From Ampullaceana balthica (lineage: Eukaryota > Mollusca > Gastropoda > Lymnaeidae), in assembly GCA_944989445.1 (NCBI GenBank), contig CALYLW010000019.1, positions 2,536,648-2,600,647 on the forward strand: a stretch of 64,000 nucleotides of DNA. The letters are read 5' to 3'. Under the pieces are notes generated by a model. The model saw only the letters and a list, made by a program, of their open reading frames with translations, was not told the DNA's origin and searched no databases. This document shows, one piece after another, positions 23,457 through 36,208 of this stretch. How positions within the stretch are numbered: the stretch's first letter is position 1; every line of letters starts with the position of its first letter. A program made the position numbers and the translations under genes.

Positions 23457-24947
23457 GCGTTGGTAAAATTAATAACAACGGCCAGCGACTGCTCGAGCTA
23501 TGCAGTACTCACAATCTGTGTGTAACTAACACATTCTTCAAATGCAAGAACACCCACAAAGTGTCTTGGAGACACCCCCGCTCCAAGCACTGGCACCAGC
23601 TTGATCTGGTTCTCACCAGGCGATCTGACCTTGCCAGTGTGCTCCAAACACGCAGTCACCACAGTGTCGACTGTGACACAGACAACTCTTTGGTCGCAAG
23701 TAGAATCAAATTAATACCTAAGAAATTGTGTCACTCTAAGAGCAAGGGTAAAACTCGCATCAACACGCAGAATATCAACTGTCCTGAGATAAGGGATCAG
23801 CTTAACACCAAGCTTGAGCAAGCTCTTAAGGCCAACACCTCGCAGAAAGCAATCCCCAATCCTCATGATGCTAAAGGGAAAGAACAAATCGATGCGAATT
23901 GGCTCCATCTTCGAGACATTATTTACAACACCTCTCTTGCCGTCCTCGGGAGGAAGGAAGGAAAAAATGCAGATTGGTTTGAGGCCCACTGGGTTACAAT
24001 GAATCCCGTGAAGGAGACAAAAAGAAAAGCTCTATTGGCCTACAAAGCTTCCCCAGGACCTGACACCCTGCAATGTCTCAATGCCAGAAACACAGCCCGG
24101 AAGGCTGCACGTTTTTGCGCTAACACTTATTGGGTGGAACTATGCAAAAGCATTCGATGTGCTGCTGATCAGGGAGATATTAAACATATGTACGAAGGCA
24201 TAAAAAGGGCCACTGCCATAGAAAGAATCCCAGATCTACCAGTTCTAGATCAGCTTGATGCTCCACCGTCACAAAGGAGCTTAGTAGGGCTATCGATCAT
24301 CTGAGAAATGGGAAGGCCCCAGGTAACGATGGCATTGCTGCAGAAGTCCTTAAGTACGGCCAGCCAGCACTACTGAAGCCTCTGCACGAGCTCATATGCG
24401 ATTGCTGGGAACGCGGTCACATCCCACAGGATATGCGTGACGCCAAAATAGTCACGCTTTATAAAAACAAAGGTGATCGCAGCGATTGCAATAACTATCG
24501 TGGCATCTCCTTAATGAGTATTGTGGGAAAGGCTTTTGCCAGAGTGATCCTTGCACGCCTGCAAATTCTGGCACGTTATGTCTACCCAGAATCACAATGC
24601 GGTTTTCGGGCTGGCCGGTCAACCATGGACATGACCTCTCACTCCGTCAGCTACAAGAGAAATGTCGGGAGCAACAGAAACCCCTCTTCGTTGCCTTCAT
24701 AGATCTAACAAAGGCATTTGACCTGGTCAACCGCAAGGGTCTGCTACGTATATTGGAAAAAATAGGATGTCCGCCGCGGCTTCTCTCCATCATCGAGTCC
24801 TTCCACACCAATATGCACAGCACAGTGCTCTTCGATGGAACCTCAGAACCCTTCCCAGTTTGTAGCGGAGTCAAACAGGGCTGTGTACTGGCTCCGACAC
24901 TCTTCAGTATCTTTTTCTCGATGCTACTGCGTCATGCTTTCGAGGAC
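23457..24947 (+). pseudogene. LINE endonuclease tail and reverse transcriptase, 5' half
   Basis: Starts inside the AP endonuclease domain (KHWHQLDLVLTRRSDL), continues through a linker (to 24300), then after frame breaks RT motifs: VTLYKNKGDRSDCNNYRGIS, CGFRAGRSTMDM, FVAFIDLTKAFDLVNRKGLL and CSGVKQGCVLAPTLFSIFFS. At least two frameshifts (near 24290 and 24630). It is truncated at both ends by the twin-priming event. Confidence 0.87.
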
Positions 24948-25317
24948 TGATACTCAATCAGGGAGACAATAATTTATTATTAATATATTTTTTATCATTG
25001 ATAAAAATGAGGCCCAACATATGACACCTTTTATTCTCAAGCCACATTTTATGTGAACAATTCATAGTTCCAGCCCTTGGCGATGAAAAACACAGGTGAA
25101 GTAAAGTAGTTACCACCAACGTACATCAAGACAAGTGGCTATTCTTTTCAAAATTTGTTGGATATAACTAAACGAAGTCATGCCAAATATTTTATGGCCA
25201 GGGGGGGGGGCCCTCACGTCGCTACCATGTCTGTACAGGGAAAATAGTGCACCGGTCCCTGGTGCAATGGGAAAACTCCTGCCGGTCCGCCATACTAAAA
25301 AAGTTTGAGAAGCACCG

Positions 25318-25400
25318 CACTAGAGGACACACGTGGTGGCATAGCACTGGACTAATATGATGAGAGTGGTAATCGTCGACTTTGATGGACCAACAACAAA
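25318..25400 (+). pseudogene. LINE relic, part 3
   Basis: After the cactagag duplication: gacacacgtggtggcatagc and gtaatcgtcgactttgatgg, the terminal (RTHV...VIVDFDG) part of the LINE ORF begun at 14717. The stretch matches 26075-26170. Confidence 0.8.
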
Positions 25401-25407
25401 AACAACA

Positions 25408-25632
25408 AATGTTCTATGGGTGCAACTGTTCTATGGGTGCTACTGTTCTAAGGATCTACTGTTCTCTGGTGCTACTGTTCTATGGGTGCTACTGTTCTCT
25501 GGTGCTACTGTTCTATAGGTGCTACTGTTCTATGGATGCTACTGTTCTGGTACTACTGTTCTATAGGTACTACTGTTCCCCGGTGCTACTGTTCTATGGG
25601 TGCTATAGATCAACGGGTGCTACAGTTATATA
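25408..25632. repeat. ~17-bp minisatellite (gttctatgggtgctact)
   Basis: About 13 variable copies immediately after the LINE relic end. Confidence 0.88.
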
Positions 25633-25939
25633 AGATCTAAAAGTGCTATACTCTCGGCGCCATTGTTTCTAACGTATTAAAATTAAAGAATGAAGAAAAT
25701 AAAATTTTAGTCACTTGTGCAGTAATATGCAAAAAATGTTGTTCGCAAAATGTTGGTGTTGTGCAAATTAGACACCCAAATAGTATTGCTGACGAGATTG
25801 TACGCCTTGCAGTTCCACATCCTCCCTACCTAAAAATAAAATAATAAATAAAACGTTCAATTTTCAATGGAATCCAAAATGTGTATTTTGTTCGTTTCAA
25901 ACATTACAGTTTGTACTTTTATACCAAAGTTGCTATGAT

Positions 25940-26172
25940 AGACAACATGCTGCAAAGTCCAGACGTCAGGCCAGGAAGGAACTTGTACACAACCCTCCCG
26001 ATGGTATTCCATCCATCTCTTGCCCGACATGTGGACAATCCTTTCGTGGAATAGTAGGGGCACAGTAGGGCTAAAAAGCCACCAGAGGACACACGTGGCT
26101 GTGTAAGTGTAAGCACTGGACGAATATGATGAGACAGGTCATTGTCGACTACGACAGACGAACAACAACAGA
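25940..26172 (+). pseudogene. Second LINE tail relic
   Basis: RRQARKELVHNPPDGIP then SCPTCGQSFRG, WTNMMRQVIVDYD: the zinc-finger-like C-terminus (C-x2-C) of the same LINE family, with one frame break. Confidence 0.75.
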
Positions 26173-26216
26173 TTAGTTTTATGATACCTAGTATTTAAAA
26201 AAATAAATGTAATAGA

Positions 26217-26320
26217 TACCAACATTGTTAATGTGTAGTACTATATATACAAACATTGTTAATGTGTAGTACTATATATACAAACATTGTTAATGTGTAG
26301 TACTATATATACAAACATCA
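26217..26320. repeat. 31-bp x 3 tandem repeat
   Basis: Copies of tgttaatgtgtagtactata tatacaaacat. Confidence 0.9.
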
Positions 26321-26564
26321 CTATGATGGAGAAGTGTTTTCGTTGCCAATGTATTTATGGTAGAGTAATTATCTTTTTTTTTAACATTACAGTTTAAAGC
26401 GGTGATATTTGCATTGAACTGGGAACAATGGGAAATGGAAACCAGATGTGTCTTGTCAACAAACGAATGATCCCATGTGACGTCATAACTGGGCCAGTTG
26501 TCTGCAGGGGCTAGTGGCGATTGGGCTGAGGCAATAAAAAAAAAGATTTCAAAGTTGAAATAAT

Positions 26565-26865
26565 CTGTCACAATGAAACTGGAAACAGTCTGTCACAATC
26601 AATCTGGAAAAGATCTGTCACAATCAATCTGGAAAAAATCTGTCACAATCAAACTGGAAACATTCTGTCACCAACTGGGAGCCATCTGTCACAATCAAAT
26701 GGGTAACCATTTTTCAAAATCAAGCTGGAAACAATCTGTCACAATCAAGTTTCTTGACATAATCTGTCAAAATCAAGATTGAACAATCTGTCAAAATCAA
26801 ATTTAAAACATTCTGTCACAATCAAAATGGAAACAATCAAGCTAGAAATGATCTGTCACAATCAA
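26565..26865. repeat. Irregular ~28-bp repeat (ctgtcacaatcaa)
   Basis: About ten diverged copies of aatctgtcacaatcaaactg gaaac. Confidence 0.85.
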
Positions 26866-26927
26866 GTATCTGAGATCATTTCATTGGGTCCACTAAAGTC
26901 CCGAAAATGGAGAGATGTCAGTCAACA

Positions 26928-27325
26928 AGAGTCCTTCACCTTGGTGGCATGGTGTCGAGGCCACCATTTCCCAACAAGAGTCCTTCACCTTGGTGGCATG
27001 GCGTCGAGGCCACCATTTCCCAAGAGTCCTTCACCTTGGTGGCATGGTGTCGAGGCCACCATTTCCCAACAAGAGTCCTTCACCTTGGTGGCATGGTGTC
27101 GAGGCCACCATTCCCCAACAAGAGTCCTTCACCTTGGTGGCATGGTGTCGAGGCCACCATTTCCCAACAAGAGTCCTTCACCTTGGTGGCATGGTGTCGA
27201 GGCCACCTTTTCCCAACAAGAGTCCTTCACCTTGGTGGCATGGTGTCAAGGCCACCATTTCTCAACAAGAGTCCTTCACCTTGGTGGCATGGTGTCAAGG
27301 CCACCATTTCCCAACAAGAGTGACC
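26928..27325. repeat. ~50-bp x 8 minisatellite
   Basis: Unit caagagtccttcaccttggt then ggcatggtgtcgaggccacc. All three plus-strand frames stay open across most of it, an effect of the unit composition rather than coding. Confidence 0.95.
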
Positions 27326-27356
27326 TTTCTTTCTAGTTTCTTCAGCATTTAGCAGC

Positions 27357-27755
27357 GACCACTACTTAAAAGTCACAAGTTGAGGTGAATGTTAATGGAA
27401 CTATCTGACCACTACTCACACGTTGAGGTGAATGTTAATGGAACTATTTGTACACTACTCACAAGTTGAGGTGAATGTTATTGGAACTATCTGTACACTA
27501 CTCACACGTTGAGGTGAATGTTATTGGAACTAACTGACCACTACTCACACGTTGAGGTGAATGTTATTGGAACTATTTGTACACTACTCACAAGTTGAGG
27601 TGAATGTTATTGGAACTATTTGTACACTACTCACAAGTTGAGGTGAATGTTATTGGAACTATCTGTACACTACTCACACGTTGAGGTGAATGTTATTGGA
27701 ACTAACTGACCACTACTCACACGTTGAGGTGAATGTTATTGGAACTATTTGAGCT
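27357..27755. repeat. ~42-bp x ~9.5 minisatellite
   Basis: Unit cactactcacaagttgaggt then gaatgttattggaactat. Confidence 0.95.
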
Positions 27756-27759
27756 TTTA

Positions 27760-30360
27760 CAAGTTGGCTGCCTCTGAAATGCTCGCCTTTAGCAGAATTA
27801 CATAGACTTATTTAGATTGAAAACAGGATCATAATAATTTTCACCTTACTCTTTATTGCATTGTTACGATTCTGCATGACTTTATTTAGATTTTGAATGA
27901 ACATTAGTAAAAATATTAGATGGCCAATGTAAGTATCCATGGCAGGATACTGGTTTTATATGGATAGTGAACTTTAAAAAAAATAATGATTGAATGAATG
28001 ATACAAATATTTAGAAACAGCCAAATGAAGACATAAAAAATTACGCCCTATTAAAAATACATTTTTTTTTATTTTACAAATTTTAACATAAATAATAATT
28101 GTACAAATATAATAACATAAAAATAGCAAAGCAAGTTGTTTTGTTGTTTTTTTTTCTCTCTGCAAGGCTCAGATCTTTCAGACAACAAAGGTATTACGGA
28201 TTTATTTGAATTTAATGAAGAAAAATAACACAAGGAAATAAGTGACATTTAACAGTTTACAAATGGACTACAGCATTCATGGTTGAAAAATTACCCAAAA
28301 ATAATTGGATGGAAAAATATTGATTGTATGTACGAAAATATGGATATTTAAAAAAAAACCACTAAATTATAGTTTAAAAAAAAATAAAAAAAAATTAAGG
28401 GCACAAGAAAAGAAAGCTTTAAAAGAAATAAGTTAAGAACAACCATTGAAAAATAAAATTATGGCTGTGAACAAAGGGACACAAATGTGAATAAAAGATT
28501 TTGTTGCCAGCTGTCATCACCAGTTGGTGCCCCTATGAATGAGCCAAAGTAAGAAATCACACTAAAATATTAAAAAAGACCATTACATGATTATACATTT
28601 GATAATTGAAAGTTACAGGGGAGGGGGGGGTGGATGAAACATTACATATTGATATTGTACACATTGAACATATCTTACACCATATGTGTTACATTGTGGG
28701 CAGGATTTAGTGCCATTGAATTTGTGAACAGAAATTAATTTTACAACCTTATATATAAATAATAAATATAAGTACAGCAAATATGTCTGCAGTAACTAGC
28801 CTAAAATCTGGCAAGTAATGAGTTTCATAGACATAGACAGAAGTTTTAGTAGGATCTTCACTAAATGTTGCCAGTTTAGGCAACACATTTAATTTATAAC
28901 TGGCAACTCATAAAAAAAAATTTGGCTGTAAAATTTTGCGAGTACAAAGACTCCAATACAAGTTCAGTCAAAACCTAAAAATGGATGACCACTTTGATGT
29001 TTTTGTTATGTGCACTGAAGCAAGCAGATAATATTTTTTTAAAATTGGTGCAAGTTAAAAAATAACCAGCAATATGACAAAATAATATTTATGCAGATTA
29101 GAATAGAATAAATAAATCTCCTAGAAACATTAAGTAAACATGAAAACAACATGCAAGTGATCAGAATACTGTTACAATCCTAACATGATCAGTCAACATC
29201 ACTTGTCAATTAGGACATGCAAGCGGAAAACATACTAGTCAATTAGACATTGTTAGACAGGAGTCTTCTCTCCTTGAAATTACCGTTAAATGTCTAGTCT
29301 ACGGATGACTTACGGCAGAATACTTAAATTATAGCTAAAATTATTTTGATTTTATTAAAAAGATGAGTCACTTAAATGATAGCATTGATTGTTGCGGTGC
29401 CTTCAAACTGGTCACCCTTTAATTTATCTCTTGCATTGTCAAGGGTTTTCATACATGACATTTGACAGAAATAACTGCATGTTTTAAATAGCTCAATAAA
29501 TACAAGTCAAAATTCTACTTTTTACACACAAATTATTGTTATTAATCATATTTAATTTGAGAGGCTAATTTTAACATCAGGATGTTAGACAGTGTTTCAT
29601 AAAGTGATGTAACTGGTCTTAAGCCCTTAACCAAATCAAGAGGAGTCATGTTACATCAAGATATGTACAGTCAAAAAAATTTAAAACTCATATTTTGTAT
29701 ACATTTGAGTCATTTTACTCTCATCCAAATTTAGAAATGTCTTAGTTTTAATGGTTCTAAACATAAGACTGGTTAACTAAGATAAACAATTCAATAAGAT
29801 TTAAACTAAAATCTCAAGCTATTTTACCTACATGGCCAACACCTCAATCTTTGGGGGAAAAAATAGGTTTTTGTTATCTTTAGATTAACTTAAGTCCAAA
29901 AATCTTTGTACCTTTACATTAAATTAAGTCCAAAAATCTTTGTACCCTTACATTAAATTAAGTCCAAAAATCTTTGTTACCCCAATATTAAATAAAGTCC
30001 TGATGGATTTGTCTGAAAAGAGAGAAGGTCAAGGACATCTCCATTTTGACCACACCTCAAAGACATCCCAATGTTTAGGTATGTTGTGACACACCACAAC
30101 CTGATTGCATCTCATCATGGTTTTAAATATTTAATACAATATGATTGGGGAAATCCATAACAGTAAAAATTCTAAGGTCATGTGGTAAACATTGAAATAC
30201 AATGTACCTGTTCTGGACTACTTTTAAAAAAAAAGCAAAATTCTAGTTGTGAACAATTTATGAAAGACTTCTTCCATAATGATTCAATGTACAACAAACA
30301 CTTTTGTCAAGTTTTTTTTGTTTTTAAAGATTTTGTTTCTTTTTTTATGTAACAACTGCA
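27760..30360. other. AT-rich non-coding stretch
   Basis: No gene recognised on either strand. A three- to four-copy tandem repeat (taagtccaaaaatctttgta) lies at 29885-29985; a G-run lies near 28620. Confidence 0.5.
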
Positions 30361-30365
30361 ACCAA

Positions 30366-30742
30366 TATTGACTTCATTGCTCTGTTATCTACTTCACTAT
30401 AGATATGATGTTCAACCAATGTTGATGTCATTGCTCTGTTATCTACTTAACTATAGATATGATGTTCAACCAATGTTGATGTCATTGCTCTGTTATCTAC
30501 TTCACTATAGATATGATGTTCAACCAATGTTGATGTCATTGCTCTGTTATCTACTTAACTATAGATATGATGTTCAACCAATGTTGATGTCATTGCTCTG
30601 TTATCTACTTAACTATAGATATGATGTTCAACCAATGTTGATGTCATTGCTCTGTTATCTACTTCACTATAGATATGATGTTCAACCAATATTGATGTCA
30701 TTGCTCTGTTCTCTACTTAACTATAGATATGATGTTCCCTCT
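30366..30742. repeat. 54-bp x 7 minisatellite
   Basis: Unit gatgtcattgctctgttatc then tacttaactatagatatgat. Confidence 0.95.
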
Positions 30743-30832
30743 GGGATTCTATAATTCTTATTGTCAACAATTTTTTTTTAGAATGAAGAGAGATAACATG
30801 AATCAGTTCAATTTATAGTTGACTGATCTAAG

Positions 30833-31008
30833 CTTTTATTTTCCCCAATTACTAAGCTTTTATTTTCCCCAAGTACTCAGGTTTTATTTTCCCCAAGTAC
30901 TCAGGTTTTATTTTCCCCAAGTACTCAGGTTTTATTTTCCCCAAGTACTCAGGTTTTATTTTCCCCAAGTAATAAGGTTTTATTTTCCCCAAGTACTGAG
31001 TTTTTTAA
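30833..31008. repeat. 24-bp x ~7 minisatellite
   Basis: Unit aggttttattttccccaagt actc. Confidence 0.93.
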
Positions 31009-31591
31009 AATATACATCTGTAAGTACCATGCAATAATACAATAATTTTTAAAATGAACTAAATCAAATATGTGGATTAAAATCCAAATCAGAGTAGTGG
31101 CAAAGTAATCATTTAAAAACTGCCAGAAAAATATGTATAAAGCTCTTGTATAATGTATTCAGAAGGTAAATTATTAACAGGCTCCTTAAATGTATGGTTA
31201 CAAAAGTCACACACCGCATCAACAGCCATACAATAAACTGATAGCAATATCAGAAGAAGTCCATCTGTGTATGAGGGTATGGTACCTCCCTCAAAAAAAA
31301 TGTAGATCCCTGTCCTTGACCTTTGGTTATATAAAACAACAACAAACTTTTTGGTCAGCAAATATTAACTTGAAATCATTCAGTTTGTCATTGTAGAGTC
31401 AGTCTTGCACGTTGATGACATGATTAGAGTGACCTACCCCAAGACACCCTAACATATCAGGGCCAACGCTATGAGAGGAAATTACTAGCACCAAACGAGT
31501 ATGGTTCTAATATATCCAGCCTGATATTACACCATAATTTACACCATTAGTATGTCATCAGCTGATCATTGGAACAGGACTTTCCTTATTT

Positions 31592-32107
31592 TTAGTCTAC
31601 ATGACAGTAACAAATACACATGAAATTATCAGGGCATATTAGCCACATGACAGTAACAAAAACACATGAAATTATCAAGGCATATTAGCCACATGACATT
31701 AATAAAACACATGAAAATATCAGGGCATATTAGCCACATGACAGTAACAAAAACACATGAAATTATCAAGGCATATTAGCCACATGACATTAATAAAACA
31801 CATGAAAATATCAGGGCATATTAGCCACATGACAGTAACAAAAACACATGAAATTATCAGGGCATATTAGCCACATGACAGTAACAAAAACACATGAAAA
31901 TATCAGGGCATATTAGCCACATGACAGTAACAAAACACATGAAATTATCAGGGCATATTAGCCACATGACAGTAACAAAACACATGAAATTATCAGGGCA
32001 TATTAGCCACATGACAGTAACAAAAACACATGAAAATATCAGGGCATATTAGCCACATGACATTAATAAAACACATGAAATTATCAGGGCATATTAGCCA
32101 CATGAAG
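31592..32107. repeat. ~44-bp x 12 minisatellite
   Basis: Unit agccacatgacagtaacaaa then acacatgaaattatcagggc; two variants (acagtaac, acattaat) alternate. Confidence 0.95.
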
Positions 32108-32281
32108 AAAAATGTCCAAAAAAATCAACATAATAAACACATGAGTTTATCCAGCACCTACAAGAGGTCAAGATGACAAATTGATATAAAAACTTGATGA
32201 CATTAATGATCAATGATAAATGCTCTCTTTTAGTTTTAAAAAAAGTCGACTTATAGGAAGTTTAACATTTATTTCAGAGGG

Positions 32282-32880
32282 ATAGTCATGCTGTAAGTCA
32301 TGTTGTAGGTCATGTTGTAAGTCACACTGTAAGTCATGTTGTAAGTCACGATGTAAGTCGTGTTGTAAGTCATGTTGTAGGTCACGCTGTAAGTCATGTT
32401 TTAAGTCACACTGTAAGTCATGTTTTAAGTCACACCGTAAGTCATGTTGTAAGTCACGCAATAAGTCACGTTGTCAGTCTTGTTGTAAGTCACGCTGTAA
32501 GTCATGTTGTAAGTCACTTTGAAAGGGGCCGTCCATAAATGACGTCATACACCTAAGGGGGTCCACACATTTGTGACGAAATGTTACGAGGGGAGGGGGG
32601 TGTTTGAGAAATGTGACGTCACATGAAACATTAAATAAAAGTTCCAACTTAAATATTTGATTTCTTACAATTTATTTTATGACGTTTTACATGGCTTCAC
32701 GCGTGTTACGATATTAGAGGGCAGCCTTACACTAAATACATATTTTTTTTTATTTGAAACATGCTAATTTTCAATTAGAAAATACGTCTTTAGGGGGTAG
32801 GGGCAGTGAAAAATCGACCAAAATCGAGTGACATCATTTATGGACGGCCCCTAAGTCACACTGTAAGTCACGTGTAAGTA
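32282..32880. repeat. 12-bp TAAGTCATGTTG array split by a MITE
   Basis: About 20 copies to 32524, then the MITE, then a few more (taagtcacactgtaagtcac) from 32852. Confidence 0.92.
32525..32851. mobile_element. GGGGCCGTCC MITE, copy 2
   Basis: Complete: starts ggggccgtccataaatgacg and ends catttatggacggcccc. It is inserted in the 12-bp array. No target duplication is obvious, so the superfamily is open. Confidence 0.9.
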
Positions 32881-34007
32881 ACACATGCTAGATAACAAAA
32901 AGAAAAAACTACATGTATCATAATTGATTTGAAATAGTGACTTTAGATGTATGTAGGCATCTTAGAAATAATATATTAAAATTAAGGCTGAAAATTAAGA
33001 AAGCACGTTACTTGTAAACTCCTTGGCCACTTAAATCAGCTGTTTCGGACTATGGGCCAGTCCATGTGGTCATTTATATAAAAAAAAACTGAGTCCTACA
33101 TTACCTAACTTACTTATAATGACGAACTACAGCAAGTCAATTGATGTGCATGTCTCACATGAAATAAAAATAATGGAAATTAGGTCAACTCTGTCGCCTG
33201 GTCATTGAAAATAAACTAATCAAATTTCTACAACGCTGGCTGTCTCTCGTACAGTTTATTTACAAATATGCTGCTGAATCCACTGTCACAGACAACCTTA
33301 TTAAAAAGCTACCAGCTTTTAAAATAAAGTAAAACAAAAAGCATCTGGCACTCTTATCTGGCCACTCTTTCGAGTTCATTCAACTATTCCACTCATGTGA
33401 TCAAACATTCAGATATGAAAAATTCAACCATACATTAAATATGATAGCGAAAAATTCACCACAAGTTAAATTAGATAGTGAGCGTGATCTGGCGGGAGGG
33501 GGGGGGGTGTCGACACACATGGGACCTTGGATTTAAAGAGCAGCACCAGTGTTGATTTTTTCACATTGTTTAATGGATCATAAATAGAAACAACAGATAA
33601 TTGTGTTCCGTTTCAGTGTCTGAAGGATTGAATTTTTTTTGGTCATCTGATGATGGCATGAAGAAAAAAAGTAGTGCAGTTAGTAAACCAGCACCTTACA
33701 ATACCTGATATTTCTGTTAAGGAAAACTTAATCCTGCAATTATAGTGACACTAAAAAATGAACTTCAAATTACTCCAATGATTCCAGTTTAGATTATTCC
33801 CACAGAGACTAACCAGAAACATGTTTTTTTCTTAAATAAATAGAAATACAAATTTAAAGTATAAATTTAAGTTAAAGATACAAAATAATGAATTTGTCAC
33901 AAGTTTGCTTGTGTCACAGTCTTGGCAAAGAAAAGTTCAAGATAAGTTAAAGAAGTAAAATCAAAGAGACCCATACATATTTTTAAAAAAAGATGTTTTG
34001 ACATCTT
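32881..34007. other. AT-rich non-coding stretch
   Basis: Nothing recognised on either strand. Confidence 0.5.
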
Positions 34008-34011
34008 TTAA

Positions 34012-34505
34012 CTCATTAGCTCCTGATGCGACTAAATGTGTCCTTATAGGGGTCCGCACGGATGCGCCCAAATGTAGTCTGTTCGCCTAGCGACGCACTC
34101 TCGCATTTTTAGTTAAAAAAAGCATCGAAATCTCGCTTTCATCTAGACTTCCGGCTATTGTGTGATTCTACGTAATTTCAATAAAAATTAAGAGATGTTT
34201 TTATCTTGTTTCACTTTCAATCCATGTGTGAATCAGTTTGACCCGTTTACATGGCGTATGTATTCACCCGAAATGCTGAAAATCGCGTTATCGGACTTTA
34301 ATCGTCATTATTTCACAGTGCATGTTATATTATTATTAAACTTAATTCATTTCTTGATGCATTAATCATTTTATTTTTAAAAAAAAACGAATATCTTTAG
34401 AAAATAAAAGCATTTTTCTAATGGAATCAAAAGTTTAACGAAGTTGCTTCCCTTTTGTCCGGAATATGAAATAGATTCGGAAATAGCCCTTTAGGAGCTA
34501 TTGAG
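34012..34505. mobile_element. piggyBac-type MITE (TSD TTAA)
   Basis: Ends CTCATTAGCTCCTGA and the reverse complement of TAGGAGCTATTGAG, each next to TTAA (34008-34011 and 34506-34509), the piggyBac target. The interior 34076-34430 is shared with the pogo-like element at 41193. Confidence 0.88.
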
Positions 34506-34509
34506 TTAA

Positions 34510-35790
34510 TTTAAGACAAATTCACCAGGTGGTTAAAACTCAAGTACTTACTTAACACTTGGCAATAATGAAATTGTAATTATATTGCACATTTTCCCAG
34601 AAGATACAGCTTTAAAAAGACCCTTGAAGCATTTTGTATTGCTAATATTAGTACTAAAACTTACAGAAGAAGAATTACTTTATCAATGAATATCATAATC
34701 TCATCAGCAGGAAAGATTTGTAGCTTCAATGTTTGAAGACAACAAAATCAGATGGGTCATAGGGGCAATGGTAACCCTAACCCTAATCTAAACCCACAGA
34801 TGGCAAGTCCTTACATGAGTTTTGTTTGACCACAACACCAACTGATCAAATGACCAACATACCCACTGCCTCAACAAGAGGCAGCTACATGATGATTGGA
34901 ATAGGTTTTTGTAGGAGTGACTGTTCTTGAAATTAAAGGGAGATGATTCTAACCAAGTTTTACAATTGTGCAATAATAAAATAACTATGTAAGACAATAA
35001 CATTAAAAAAAACAACAACAACCCAATAATCTGACGTATTTGAATATGTTCCTCATACTGTCAAATAATAGCTACTGAAAGATATTCGGTTTTCAGAACA
35101 TATTCGCTCCTTCATTAATTAGTCTACAACAATGGTGGAGGTGGGGGGTGGAGGTTGTGTGGAGGAGATTAAAAAAAGGGAAGCCAGTACAGCTAAGGAT
35201 ATAAATAACTTCGTCTGTTATTTTAGTTGAGCACAAGACATGTTACACCGGTGCCCAAACACCAGTCCTGGACTCACTTATATAAAACATCGCTGGATTC
35301 GATTGGTTAAAATAAGAAAAGACAAAAATCAATGAGTTCAGGATAAATAAATGTACAGGGTGTAATTTGACACTTACAAATTTGAGGTTTGATACAAAAA
35401 ATTTTTTTATAATAAATTATCTAAATGAACATGTGACAGTCGTTAAGTTTACAGAAGTTGTGAAATGCATGCCAAGACCTTGCTTGGAACACTGGAATAT
35501 TCAAGATGCATCTTTTTAAGTTTCTGCTTTTTGCATGCTGGCTTCCTTACTCCAACTGTGCAGGTGCCAGGATACAATGGGATCAAAGCTTATCCTCACT
35601 GCGCCAGGTTTCCAAGGTCACAGTGGGTTCAATCTAGTGTTCAAAGCTTTGCCTCACTGCGCCAGGTTGCTGCTCACAGTGGGTTCAATCTGGTGTTCAT
35701 AGCTTCTACTCAATTTGCCAGCTAAGGGTCCATGTCCCAGCAACATAAATAATCATCCATAACTCTAAGCCTGAGCTTCCAACTACTCAC
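34510..35790. other. Non-coding stretch, possibly distal PTPR 3' UTR or intergenic
   Basis: No ORF of interest. Two partial copies of a gccaggt..cacagtgggttcaatct motif lie at 35600-35700. Confidence 0.4.
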
Positions 35791-35793
35791 AGT

Positions 35794-35847
35794 TTTATTG
35801 GCCAACTTTACTCATCTAGCTTCATGTTCATCACAGTTTACTTTATT
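35794..35847 (-). terminator. Candidate poly(A) signals of the PTPR gene
   Basis: On the minus strand AATAAA occurs at 35842-35847 and again at 35794-35799, about 360 and 410 nt after the stop codon. They are the first clear hexamers I noticed downstream of the stop. The region is AT-rich, so further signals exist and the true end of the transcript is unknown. Confidence 0.25.
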
Positions 35848-36208
35848 GGCCTAATTCTACGATCCATTCGGTACATTCACTGTCTTGTGACTGTTGTGAG
35901 GAGACATTGCTCCAGACACATTTGTTGGTCTTTAAAAAAAAATGTCCAATAAAATTTGATAAAATGATAATGCCAAAATTTGAGCAAAGCACGCAAGACA
36001 GAAGAACAGACATCCTTGAAAGGTGACCAAATCTAGCACTAAGCCTAGTTATAACATTTTTTTGAGTACAAATGAAGAATTTTACATAAAAAAACATATT
36101 TACAAATTTAATAAAGTCTTTACACGTAGATGGTTCTTCGATTTCATTGAATGTTAAATATTTCCACCATTAAAATAAAAATTCCTTTGAATTTCCTCCA
36201 AAGTCCAG

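Larger units (their letters stand above)
22455..24947 (-). mobile_element. LINE copy with 5' inversion (twin-priming structure)
   Basis: The 3' half of the ORF lies on the minus strand (23451 to 22475) and the preceding half lies on the plus strand (23457 to 24947), head to head. The plus part ends at ...MLLRHAFED where the minus part takes up in the protein. Flanks tgatgctcaatc (22443-22454) and tgatactcaatc (24948-24959) agree at 11 of 12, a likely target duplication. Confidence 0.85.
19281..25317. mobile_element. 6-kb hAT element, heavily nested (TSD CACTAGAG)
   Basis: Ends cagtgatactcaaagtggtg and agtttgagaagcaccg are inverted repeats (CRGTGVTWCTCAAA), flanked by cactagag at 19273-19280 and 25318-25325. 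Much of its length is later insertions: a MITE (19549-19998), a fold-back cluster (~20930-22400) and a LINE (22455-24947). No transposase ORF survives. Confidence 0.9.

Noticed and set aside
26779..27352. Overlapping 138-185-codon ORFs (SFTLVAWCRGHHF repeats)
   Set aside because: All three frames are open at once because of the ~50-bp unit, which is typical of a tandem repeat and not of coding sequence.
34769..34797. Telomere-like CCCTAACCCTAA
   Set aside because: Only two units in ordinary sequence; no sign of an interstitial telomere array.
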